7,614 nucleotides of DNA from Methylobacter sp. (GCA_028714995.1 JAQTLI010000124.1:1-7614), one strand, 5' to 3'; positions 1-6,978 are shown, counted from the first letter of the stretch. The notes: generated from the sequence alone by a model not told the origin. Translations and numbers: made by a program.

Positions 1-2210
1 TGCGCGAAATTACCGCCGGTTTGCCTACCGGCGTCAGCGTACAAACGGTTTACGACCGCTCCGAGCTGATTCATCGCGCGATTGAGACTTTACGTCATAC
101 CTTGCTGGAAGAAAGCGCGGTGGTCGCCGTTGTCTGCGTAGTCTTCCTGCTGCATTTGCGTAGCGCTCTGGTGGCTATTTTGATGTTGCCGATCGGCGTA
201 CTGATCGCCTTTATCGTCATGCAGGCGCTAGGCATGAATTCCAACATTATGAGCCTAGGGGGTATCGCCATCGCTATCGGCGCGATGGTGGATGCCGCCA
301 TTGTCATGATCGAGAACGCCCACAAGCATCTGGAACGTGATGCAGACCGCCTGCCACGTGCAGAAATCCTGCTCAATGCCTGCAAGGAAGTCGGACCGCC
401 GCTGTTTTTCAGCTTGGCTGTTATCACGGTCTCGTTCCTGCCGGTGTTTGCCCTGGAAGCGCAGGAAGGCCGCCTGTTCCATCCCCTGGCCTATACCAAG
501 ACGTTCGCGATGGCGGGTGCGGCACTGCTGTCGGTGACGCTGGTTCCGGTATTGATGTCGCTGTTTGTGCGCGGGAAAATCCTGCCTGAGCAACGTAATC
601 CGATCAACCGGGTTTTGATCCGGATTTATCGCCCGGTCATCGCCGGGGTCATGCGCTACAAAAAACTGACGCTCGCTTTCGCGCTGCTGATGCTGGCAGC
701 AAGCTGGTATCCGGCCTCCCGCCTGGGCGGTGAATTCATGCCGACTTTGAATGAAGGTACACTGTTATTCATGCCACTAACCTTGCCGGGTCTGCCCCCG
801 ACCAAGGCCGCCGAATTGCTGCAAACCCAGGATCGTATCATCAAGCGCTTTCCTGAAGTCGAATCAGTGTTCGGCAAAGCCGGACGCGCGCTGACCGCCA
901 CCGACCCGGCACCGCTGGAAATGTCCGAAACACTGGTCAACCTCAAACCGGAAGCGCAATGGCGACCCGGCATGACAGTCGATAAACTGATTGCCGAAAT
1001 GGATCAGGCGCTGCAAATCCCCGGCGTCAGCAACTCCTGGACCATGCCGATCAAAAACCGCATCGATATGCTGGCGACTGGTATCCGCACGCCTATCGGC
1101 ATTAAGCTGTTCGGCAAGGATTTGGCGGAAATGGAACGCCTGGCGCAGCAGATCGAACAGGCCGTCAAAAATGTCCCCGGCACCACCAGCGCCTATGCCG
1201 AACGCCTCACCGGCGGCTTTTATCTGAACATCACCCCGGACTACGAAGCGCTGGCACGCTATGGACTGCTGATCGGCGATGTGCAGGACATTATCGCTAC
1301 CGCCATCGGCGGCGAGACTGTCACCACGATGCTGGAAGGACGCGAACGTTTCGCCGTCATCGTCCGTTACCCGCGCGAACTGCGCGACAACCCGCAAGCT
1401 ATCGCGGCCAATGTCCTTGTTCCGACACCCGGCGGGGCGATGGTTCCTCTCGGGCAGTTGGCGCATCTGAGCCTGGATAAAGGCCCGCCGGGAATACGCA
1501 CCGAGAACGCCTTGTTGTCCGCTTATATCTATGTCGACATGCGCGGGCGCGACATCGACAGTTATGTGCGGGACGCCAAGCAGGCGGTGCAGCAAGCGGT
1601 CAAGTTTCCTGCGGGCTATTACATCGCCTGGAGCGGCCAGTTCGAGTACATGGAACGGGCCAAACAACGTTTGCAACTAGTAGTGCCGCTCACGCTGTGC
1701 ATTATTTTCGTTTTGCTTTATCTCAACTTCGGGCGTCTGACTGAGACACTGATCGTCATGTTGTCGGTGCCGTTCGCGCTGGTCGGCGGCATCTGGCTGC
1801 TGTGGTTTCTGGAGTATAACGTCAGCGTGGCAGTCGGCGTCGGCTTTATCGCCCTAGCTGGGGTCGCCGCTGAAACCGGCGTGGTGATGCTGATTTATCT
1901 GGATCAGGCATACCGGGAAAAGCAACGGCAATGCCTGGAAGAAAACCGGGCTTTCACCGAAACTGATCTTTACGACGCATTGATGACCGGCGCGGCGGAA
2001 CGCCTGCGCCCGAAGATAATGACCGTTACCGCGATCATGGCGGGACTCCTGCCTATCCTGTGGAGTACCGGCACCGGCTCGGAAGTCATGCGCCGCATCG
2101 CCGCACCGATGGTGGGGGGCATGGTGTCGTCAACGCTGTTGACGTTGATCGTCATTCCGGCACTTTATGCTCTGTGCAAGCAATATTCCATCAACAAACA
2201 ATCCCAATAA
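1..2210 (+). CDS. cusA: CusA-type Cu(I)/Ag(I) efflux RND transporter, C-terminal ~735 residues (5' end outside window)
   Basis: Inner-membrane proton-driven subunit of a CusCBA-like tripartite pump that extrudes Cu(I)/Ag(I). The frame is open from position 3, so the TTG at 21 is not the start; about 310 N-terminal residues lie upstream. Numbering from nt 21 and comparing with E. coli CusA from memory, the three metal-site methionines are present: M251 (LLFMP), M301 (PLEM) and M350 (RIDM), matching M573/M623/M672. The methionine relay residues M77, M89, M96, M164, M179 and M690 are also present, matching M391, M403, M410, M486, M501 and M1009. The proton relay is intact: D91 (GAMVDAA), E618 (GVAAE) and K665 (RPK), matching D405/E939/K984. 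CusA K678 is Arg here. This set argues for monovalent Cu/Ag rather than Co/Zn/Cd specificity. The stop is at 2208-2210. No partner genes (cusB, cusC) are visible; they would be expected upstream. Confidence 0.96.
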   Translation, partial: REITAGLPTGVSVQTVYDRSELIHRAIETLRHTLLEESAVVAVVCVVFLLHLRSALVAILMLPIGVLIAFIVMQALGMNSNIMSLGGIAIAIGAMVDAAIVMIENAHKHLERDADRLPRAEILLNACKEVGPPLFFSLAVITVSFLPVFALEAQEGRLFHPLAYTKTFAMAGAALLSVTLVPVLMSLFVRGKILPEQRNPINRVLIRIYRPVIAGVMRYKKLTLAFALLMLAASWYPASRLGGEFMPTLNEGTLLFMPLTLPGLPPTKAAELLQTQDRIIKRFPEVESVFGKAGRALTATDPAPLEMSETLVNLKPEAQWRPGMTVDKLIAEMDQALQIPGVSNSWTMPIKNRIDMLATGIRTPIGIKLFGKDLAEMERLAQQIEQAVKNVPGTTSAYAERLTGGFYLNITPDYEALARYGLLIGDVQDIIATAIGGETVTTMLEGRERFAVIVRYPRELRDNPQAIAANVLVPTPGGAMVPLGQLAHLSLDKGPPGIRTENALLSAYIYVDMRGRDIDSYVRDAKQAVQQAVKFPAGYYIAWSGQFEYMERAKQRLQLVVPLTLCIIFVLLYLNFGRLTETLIVMLSVPFALVGGIWLLWFLEYNVSVAVGVGFIALAGVAAETGVVMLIYLDQAYREKQRQCLEENRAFTETDLYDALMTGAAERLRPKIMTVTAIMAGLLPILWSTGTGSEVMRRIAAPMVGGMVSSTLLTLIVIPALYALCKQYSINKQSQ

Positions 2211-2214
2211 CCAT

Positions 2215-2251
2215 AAAGGAGGTAAATCTGAGCTATACATTAACAATCTGA
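2215..2251 (+). promoter_or_regulatory. Strong Shine-Dalgarno with no standard start codon, followed by an eight-codon frame
   Basis: AAAGGAGGT (2215-2223) is a near-perfect anti-SD complement five bases after the cusA stop. No ATG, GTG or TTG stands at the usual spacing. The codon there is CTG (2228), which opens a seven-residue frame (L-SYTLTI) ending in TGA at 2249-2251. It may be a CTG-initiated leader peptide or the relic of a gene once translated with cusA. SYTLTI resembles the first beta strand of small heavy-metal-associated copper chaperones, but it is too short to assign. Confidence 0.4.
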
Positions 2252-2295
2252 AAAACAATATCATTTCAACTATTGAATGAATCTGGAGAAAACCC

Positions 2296-2364
2296 ATGAA
2301 AAAGCAATTAGTAATTAGGACTAGCGGGAGCATTTACACAGAAACATACGGTTTGAGTAAATGA
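2296..2364 (+). pseudogene. 5' stub of an unknown gene, cut off by the MITE-like element
   Basis: GGAG (2285-2288) lies seven bases before ATG 2296, and the frame begins MKKQLVI, which looks like a normal start and possibly the n-region of an exported protein. After seven codons the sequence enters the left terminus of the repeat at 2318, and the frame closes with TGA at 2362-2364. The rest of the gene is not found on the far side of the element, where a promoter region begins instead, so the tail was probably lost in a deletion or recombination. It sits just downstream of cusA in the same orientation and may have been in its operon. Identity unknown. Confidence 0.45.
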
Positions 2365-2516
2365 GACAAGGCGATTTATTAAAAACAAAGACTTATGCTT
2401 CCATGAGAAACAATATTTTCGTTGTTTTATGTGCCAGCTCTAATACGATATCTTATTGATAATGAACGAATTTGAATCGAAACCGTAATTTCATGTTCAC
2501 ATGCCCCCGCTGGTCC
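2318..2516 (+). mobile_element. MITE-like element, copy 1 (199 bp)
   Basis: The boundaries are imperfect terminal inverted repeats. The left end reads GGACTAGCGGGAGCAT and the reverse complement of the right end reads GGACCAGCGGGGGCAT, 14 of 16 matching. The whole unit recurs at 5081-5278 in the same orientation with nine substitutions and one single-base indel, about 95% identity. It has no transposase, so it would be mobilised in trans by an IS with matching ends. I see no target-site duplication. The left end interrupts the MKKQLVI frame. The right end stops 15 bp before the -35 of the promoter that precedes the oxidase gene. Confidence 0.78.
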
Positions 2517-2531
2517 AGTATCTATTTTCAA

Positions 2532-2560
2532 TTGAAAACAATTCTCATTTGTATTAAGAT
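2532..2560 (+). promoter_or_regulatory. Putative sigma70 promoter upstream of the multicopper oxidase gene
   Basis: TTGAAA (2532-2537) and TAAGAT (2555-2560) are separated by 17 bp and would start transcription near 2567, leaving a leader of about 170 nt before ATG 2738. The spacer carries a Fur-box match, which supports this being a real regulated promoter. The -10 is not consensus, and a second promoter nearer the gene cannot be excluded. Confidence 0.55.
2533..2547 (+). promoter_or_regulatory. Putative Fur box
   Basis: TGAAAACAATTCTCA matches the 7-1-7 Fur consensus TGATAATnATTATCA at 11 of 14 informative positions; on the other strand it reads TGAGAATTGTTTTCA. It overlaps a perfect 14-bp palindrome, TTTTCAATTGAAAA (2525-2538). 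Its place between the -35 and -10 is the classical geometry for Fe2+-Fur repression. If functional, the oxidase gene would be derepressed under iron limitation. Confidence 0.6.
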
Positions 2561-2577
2561 TTATCCCGCATGCACTG

Positions 2578-2590
2578 GTCAAAGTTTGAC
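2578..2590. repeat. 13-bp palindrome in the leader of the multicopper oxidase gene
   Basis: GTCAAAGTTTGAC has perfect 6-bp arms around one base and lies about 10 bp after the predicted transcription start. The one-base centre makes it a poor RNA hairpin and a better candidate for a dimeric repressor site. I do not recognise the regulator. Confidence 0.35.
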
Positions 2591-2737
2591 TGGCTATTTC
2601 CCACTAGCGTTCCGCTGGCAGCAGCTGCTTTAGAGATCCACATAGAGAAAATAGAATTGTCATGGCTGTTGGTTCAAGGCTAATTCCAATTCGGTCGGAT
2701 TTTGACTGCTTAATACATAAACTCAAGAGAGAATCAT

Positions 2738-4774
2738 ATGAAAATAATGTCGGTTAGTAACACACTATGCGGATTGGCATTGGCGGCCGCTGCCATGACT
2801 GCCAATGGTGGAGAGCTTGTCGATCCGCCGGTTTTTACCAGTAGCAAAGACAGCAAAACGCTCGATCTGCTCATGATTGCAAAACCGGCAGTTGTTGACG
2901 CATTCCCTGGGGTCACAGGTTGGGCCTATGAAATTTGTGAGCGTAAATACAGCACCGGCGATTCATGCATGACCGGTAAGTCGAATCAGAATCCTTACGG
3001 CGGTGCGCGTTTACAACTTAACGCAGGCGACACGCTGAAGGTGCATTTCGTCAACAAACTGCCAAAAATCCCGGAATCTAAGCATAAAGAAGAGCCAGGT
3101 GAGCAATTTTTGGCGCAAAATCCAACCAACATCCATACCCATGGCATGTTGGTGTCGCCAAGCTTCCCCTCTCCATCGGAGAAAAGCCCAAAATACGGTG
3201 ACAATATATTCGTTTTGACATTTAATTCGGCAAATGGAGCGCCTGACATAGCGTCGTCTACACATTTACACGGCGATGTACGAACCGATTCAACAGACTA
3301 CCAGATCACCCTGCCGGCTCATCATCCATCAGGGCTATACTGGTTTCACCCGCATGCACACGGTATTTCTTTAAACCAGGTTTCGGCTGGATTGTCCGGT
3401 ATTATCACCGTGGGACAGATAGAAGATTATGTCCATGGTCTGCCTGAGAATATCGCTACACGCCATCTGATTCTTAAGGATGCCCAGGTTAATGGCGATA
3501 ACACCTTGAACGATCAGGAAGACCCTGAATTGTGCGATCTACCCACGACAACGGAGGGGGAATGCGATAGAAATGGCGGCGGTAAATGGTACTTCACAAT
3601 AAACGGTCAGTTAAACCCTACCATCAGCGTTAAATCCGCCGGCGAAATTTGGCGTATTACCAATGCATCCGGCAGCGTCACCTACGATCTACAACTGACA
3701 AAGAAAATCAAAGGCAAAACTTCGTCCACAGCCGGTATGGTGATGCAATTGTTGTCGGTCGACGGCATTAGCGCCACGCCCTCCCGTGGCATATCCAGAG
3801 GCGACCTAAAACAAATCGGCGGCGCCAAATTCGAACCTATTCCTTGCCCAGGCGTGAAATCGGATAACCCTGAAGCCGTGTGCGTGAGCAAGCTGCATAT
3901 GATGCCTAGCACACGCGCTGAAATCTGGGTGGTCAATCGCGATGCTGATGGCAAAATGATTAGTGCCGACGGAAGCCAGGCTGTTTTACAAACAACCGGT
4001 TATTCGACAGGACCATCAGGCGATGATTGGCCCGCTATCGATCTGGCGCAGGTCGTATTTACCGGCAACGGACAGGGGAATAACTCACCTGTCCTTAATG
4101 TTCTCGATGACAAGCACAAAGTTTCGGGTTTGAATGTCGATGCGATAGCTCAAGACCTTTCCGCCGCCAATATAGCAGTTCCGCCGGACTCGAACTGCCA
4201 ACCCTTGCCGAATGGTTGGAAACGCCGTATTTTCTTCGGCATTCCCTCCAATGCCGATTTCGGTTTAGGATTTGAACTCGTGGATGAAAAAGGCAAATCC
4301 GTCCCTGGCTCTTTTCAGGATGTGGCGGCATTTCCAGACGCAGACCTATCCATCTGCCTGCCATTGGCAAGCGGAAATACACCGGTTAATGAGCGTTGGG
4401 AAGTAGTTAATCTGGCAACTGAAGATCATAATTTTCATATCCATCAAACCAAATTCCGGGTATTGACGACAGGAGAAATGAAGGGCCGGGCCTCCGGCCT
4501 GTATGCTAGAGGTATTCTTCAGGACAGTGTTCCTGTGCTTGCCGGCGGCGACGGTTGCGACGGGACGATAGCGGCCTGGAAAAGCGGGGCTTGCCGCACT
4601 TCCCCGGTTGCTGTGGAAATTCCCTTCGCCATAGCTGGCGACTTTGTTTACCACTGCCATATTCTGGAACATGAGGATGGCGGTATGATGGCGGTTATTC
4701 ATGTTGCCAGTTCAGGCGATTCGAGAACAACATCCGTTCGAAACGAGCACATTGATATTAGTCATCATCATTAG
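2738..4774 (+). CDS. Periplasmic multicopper oxidase (678 aa, disulfide-rich)
   Basis: A cupredoxin-fold oxidase that couples one-electron substrate oxidation to reduction of O2 to water. The start ATG follows an AAGAGAG Shine-Dalgarno at 2725-2731. Residues 1-24 form a Sec-type signal peptide with an Ala-rich core and likely ANG|GE cleavage; no twin-arginine motif is present, unlike CueO or CopA. All four copper motifs are intact: H133-T-H135-G; H204-P-H206; H564-N-F-H567-I-H569; and H639-C640-H641 with H645 and axial M650 (Cys+10, as in CueO). It is longer than CueO (~516 aa), lacks a Met-rich loop, and has ten non-ligand cysteines at 67/77, 266/276, 370/382, 487/540 and 607/619. The C-terminus ends in three histidines. 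The substrate cannot be read from sequence: cuprous oxidase, ferroxidase or Mn(II) oxidase are all possible. The gene appears monocistronic, bracketed by two MITE-like elements. Confidence 0.95.
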   Translation: MKIMSVSNTLCGLALAAAAMTANGGELVDPPVFTSSKDSKTLDLLMIAKPAVVDAFPGVTGWAYEICERKYSTGDSCMTGKSNQNPYGGARLQLNAGDTLKVHFVNKLPKIPESKHKEEPGEQFLAQNPTNIHTHGMLVSPSFPSPSEKSPKYGDNIFVLTFNSANGAPDIASSTHLHGDVRTDSTDYQITLPAHHPSGLYWFHPHAHGISLNQVSAGLSGIITVGQIEDYVHGLPENIATRHLILKDAQVNGDNTLNDQEDPELCDLPTTTEGECDRNGGGKWYFTINGQLNPTISVKSAGEIWRITNASGSVTYDLQLTKKIKGKTSSTAGMVMQLLSVDGISATPSRGISRGDLKQIGGAKFEPIPCPGVKSDNPEAVCVSKLHMMPSTRAEIWVVNRDADGKMISADGSQAVLQTTGYSTGPSGDDWPAIDLAQVVFTGNGQGNNSPVLNVLDDKHKVSGLNVDAIAQDLSAANIAVPPDSNCQPLPNGWKRRIFFGIPSNADFGLGFELVDEKGKSVPGSFQDVAAFPDADLSICLPLASGNTPVNERWEVVNLATEDHNFHIHQTKFRVLTTGEMKGRASGLYARGILQDSVPVLAGGDGCDGTIAAWKSGACRTSPVAVEIPFAIAGDFVYHCHILEHEDGGMMAVIHVASSGDSRTTSVRNEHIDISHHH

Positions 4775-4814
4775 ATGATATTGAAATCAAGACCCGCCAC
4801 CTATTGACTAAGTT

Positions 4815-4843
4815 GTCATTCCGGCACGGACAGCCGGAATGAC
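4815..4843. repeat. REP-like palindrome / possible terminator hairpin downstream of the oxidase gene
   Basis: GTCATTCCGGC (4815-4825) and GCCGGAATGAC (4833-4843) form a perfect 11-bp stem around a 7-nt loop, 41 bp after the oxidase stop. No T-tract follows on the plus strand, so intrinsic termination is unlikely to be efficient. Palindromes with this GTCATTCCGG core are common dispersed intergenic repeats in proteobacteria. It may protect the 3' end of the mRNA. Confidence 0.65.
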
Positions 4844-5080
4844 GAAAATCCAGGACGATAAGTTCGTTGTTATTGCTAAATCCAAAAAATTATCGTTTTC
4901 GGACAAGCGTTCGTATCTGGAGTTCTACGCCAAAACCGCCGAAAATACATACAATTTGCTCGTGTTTTATACGGTGTTTATGATTATAAAAATGATAACC
5001 TCTTAACGGGTCAGGGTAAGGATTCGTGTCAAAATGGGCAATAGTAACTATGCTCATGTGGCAGAGAAATCCTTTATTAC
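4844..5080. other. Intergenic stretch with no recognised gene
   Basis: This AT-rich segment lies between the palindrome and the second MITE-like copy. A 68-codon minus-strand frame (4890-5096) crosses it, but it runs into the repeat, lacks a ribosome site I can identify and resembles nothing I know. I see no RNA gene, promoter or further repeat. Confidence 0.5.
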
Positions 5081-5278
5081 GGACTAGCTGGAGCATTTAC
5101 ACAGAAACATACGGTTGAATAAATGAGACAAGGCGATTTATTAAAAACAAAGACTTATGCTTCCATGAGAAACAATATTTTCGTTGTTTTATGTGCCGGC
5201 TCTAATACGGTGTCTTATTGATAATAAACGAATTTTAATCGAAACCGTAATTTCATGATCAAATGCCCCCGCTGGTCC
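5081..5278 (+). mobile_element. MITE-like element, copy 2 (198 bp)
   Basis: Same orientation and about 95% identical to the copy at 2318-2516. The termini are GGACTAGCTGGAGCATTT on the left and, reverse-complemented on the right, GGACCAGCGGGGGCATTT (15 of 18 matching). No target-site duplication is evident (left flank ATTAC, right flank AGAAT). It ends 31 bp from the stop codon of the convergent transporter gene. The sequences flanking the two copies differ, so the repeat is the element itself rather than a larger duplication. Confidence 0.78.
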
Positions 5279-5309
5279 AGAATAGAATTTTTCTGTAGAC
5301 AAATCTCTG

Positions 5310-6968
5310 TTATTTCAATGTGATCAAAAGAAAGCCCACGTATAAAACCCCGTTAACCATCAATGACCATATTGGCAAGCCCCTAGCGCGTGTATTTATG
5401 CGTAACCAGGCCGCTGCTACAAAAGTGATTGCCACACCACTGAGGACTTCTATTCGAGGTTCCCACGGTGACAGCATAATGCCTATTGCCGGCAATAGTG
5501 TTCCTTGGAACACCATCGCCCCCGTGATATTGCCAAATGCAAGCGTATCTTTCCCTCGCCGAATCCATAAAATACTATTTACCTTTTCTGGCAATTCGGT
5601 CGCGATGGGGATGATCAACAATGATAATAAGAGTGCGGAGATGCCGAGCAAATGCGACAAGCCTTCAACTCCACTAATAAATCCTTTTGCACCAAAAACC
5701 AGTAGCGCCAAGCCTATGCCAAGTTGCAGGAGAATTGTGAGTAGATTGGTTGGCAAACCAACCCTATTCAAGAACATCTTCTCGTCTGCTTCGGTACCAT
5801 GTCCCTCTTCAACCAATTTCTCTGAAGCGCGTAATGTCAGCATGATATAGATGAAATACGTCATGACTAACGTAATACTCAAGACGCCACGAATGTATTG
5901 TGCTTCTTTAGGCACAAACATGGCTACAGCGGCGACCGCGAATGCAAACAGAAAAAATTGTAGGTCACGAACTAATCCACTCCGCTCTGGCTGTATGTGA
6001 CCTAACAAACCCCGACGTCGAATGATGGCAAGCGCCATAAGACACGTTGAAAGTGTAGACAACATCAAAGGTGCGCCTAGTATGGCCCCAACCCCAACCT
6101 CTTCATTGATCGTTTGATTTGAGGTACCCGCCAACAAAGCAAGCAGGGGCACCATGGTTTCTGGTAACGCCGTGCCCACAGCGGCAAAAACCAAACCCGT
6201 TACGCCTTCTGAAATCTTTAACCTATCGCCAAAATGCTCTAGGGCATTTGTGAATAACTCGGCTGCAGCCAAGATGATAAAGAGCATTAACAACAGTTGA
6301 AGGATGAACGGCGTAGACGCCGGCATCCCCTCCAGGATCGTTGCCGCCCAATTGAATTGATAGCGTAATGATTCGATGAATGAGTAAAGCGAATCCCACC
6401 AGATCAATAATTGGTCGCCAGCCAGTACTGCCACTCCTAGCAACGCAAATAAACTGGCCGCGATAATCCTGATCGCAGTAAAGGGGATTTTCGGAGAAGC
6501 GAATTTACCCAAGAATACAACAGGAACATCAGCAATCATCATTCCTAATGTTGTTCCTGCGACGACAGAGATCAAATCATGGTACTTCGCGGCTAAAGCA
6601 ACGGTTACGAGTTGTGTCTTATCGCCAATTTCTGCCATAAAGAACGCAATAAACGTAACAATGAACACACCGTATCCACTTTTCAGCGTTAATTCATCAT
6701 CAACTTTATCTGGTATCAGTGTCCATACGGCGATAGCGAGAAACGAAACGCCTAAGCCTATACGCAGAATGGATTCGTCCACCGAAGCTTGGACCCAAGC
6801 GCCAAATAGTCCAGCCAGCGTGTGGTTAGCTAATGTTGCAAATAAAATCCCGAGAATGATGGGAATGGGTTTTTTGAAACGAGTCGCAAGCAGAAGGGCT
6901 AAAAGTTGGGTTTTATCGCCAATTTCTCCCAACGCAATCGAGATGGTCGAAACCATCATAGTTTCCAT
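5310..6968 (-). CDS. Fused GDT1/UPF0016 (MntX-type) Mn exporter and CaCA cation exchanger (552 aa)
   Basis: A polytopic inner-membrane protein made of two complete transporter modules in one frame. Residues ~1-185 are a GDT1/TMEM165/UPF0016 domain with both signature motifs, EIGDKTQ at 15-21 and 113-119; bacterial members (MntX/MneA) export Mn2+. A linker of about 45 residues follows. Residues ~225-552 are a CaCA-type exchanger, with an alpha-1 repeat around GTALPE (265-270) and an alpha-2 repeat around ATELPE (456-461). The start at 6968 is chosen because GGAG (6978-6975) sits six bases before it. The in-frame ATG at 7013 lies inside the riboswitch expression platform and lacks a properly spaced SD. 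Standalone UPF0016 proteins are ~190 aa and CaCA proteins ~300-350 aa, so the length fits a simple fusion. The Mn2+ riboswitch upstream supports manganese export; the role of the exchanger half (Mn2+, Ca2+ or both) is inference. The gene is convergent with the oxidase gene. Confidence 0.92.
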   Translation of the reverse strand: METMMVSTISIALGEIGDKTQLLALLLATRFKKPIPIILGILFATLANHTLAGLFGAWVQASVDESILRIGLGVSFLAIAVWTLIPDKVDDELTLKSGYGVFIVTFIAFFMAEIGDKTQLVTVALAAKYHDLISVVAGTTLGMMIADVPVVFLGKFASPKIPFTAIRIIAASLFALLGVAVLAGDQLLIWWDSLYSFIESLRYQFNWAATILEGMPASTPFILQLLLMLFIILAAAELFTNALEHFGDRLKISEGVTGLVFAAVGTALPETMVPLLALLAGTSNQTINEEVGVGAILGAPLMLSTLSTCLMALAIIRRRGLLGHIQPERSGLVRDLQFFLFAFAVAAVAMFVPKEAQYIRGVLSITLVMTYFIYIMLTLRASEKLVEEGHGTEADEKMFLNRVGLPTNLLTILLQLGIGLALLVFGAKGFISGVEGLSHLLGISALLLSLLIIPIATELPEKVNSILWIRRGKDTLAFGNITGAMVFQGTLLPAIGIMLSPWEPRIEVLSGVAITFVAAAWLRINTRARGLPIWSLMVNGVLYVGFLLITLK

Positions 6969-6974
6969 AATTAA

Positions 6975-6978
6975 CTCC
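6975..6978 (-). promoter_or_regulatory. Shine-Dalgarno of the GDT1-CaCA gene
   Basis: GGAG on the minus strand, six bases before ATG 6968, decides the start codon. It lies just downstream of CCCAACC (6987-6981), which can pair with two different upstream segments, so access to this site is probably what the riboswitch controls. Confidence 0.8.

Noticed and set aside
21..23. TTG at 21 as a start of the RND gene
   Set aside because: The frame is open to the window edge and the protein is homologous to the interior of CusA.
864..1676. 270-codon minus-strand frame opposite cusA
   Set aside because: Shadow of the GC-rich cusA frame; no family resemblance.
2578..2590. GTCAAAGTTTGAC as a CusR/CopR copper box
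   Set aside because: It does not fit the TGACAA-type spaced half-sites of those regulators as I know them; kept only as an unnamed palindrome.
4890..5096. 68-codon minus-strand frame between the oxidase gene and MITE copy 2
   Set aside because: No recognisable similarity, no clear ribosome site, and it runs into the repeat.
2318..5278. CRISPR or tandem repeat array
   Set aside because: Only two long copies 2.7 kb apart with terminal inverted repeats; no spacer pattern.
5279..5309. Intrinsic terminator for the transporter gene
   Set aside because: Only a weak 5-bp inverted repeat and no T-tract on the minus strand.
5320..5850. Long plus-strand frame antisense to the transporter gene
   Set aside because: A shadow of the well-supported minus-strand coding frame.
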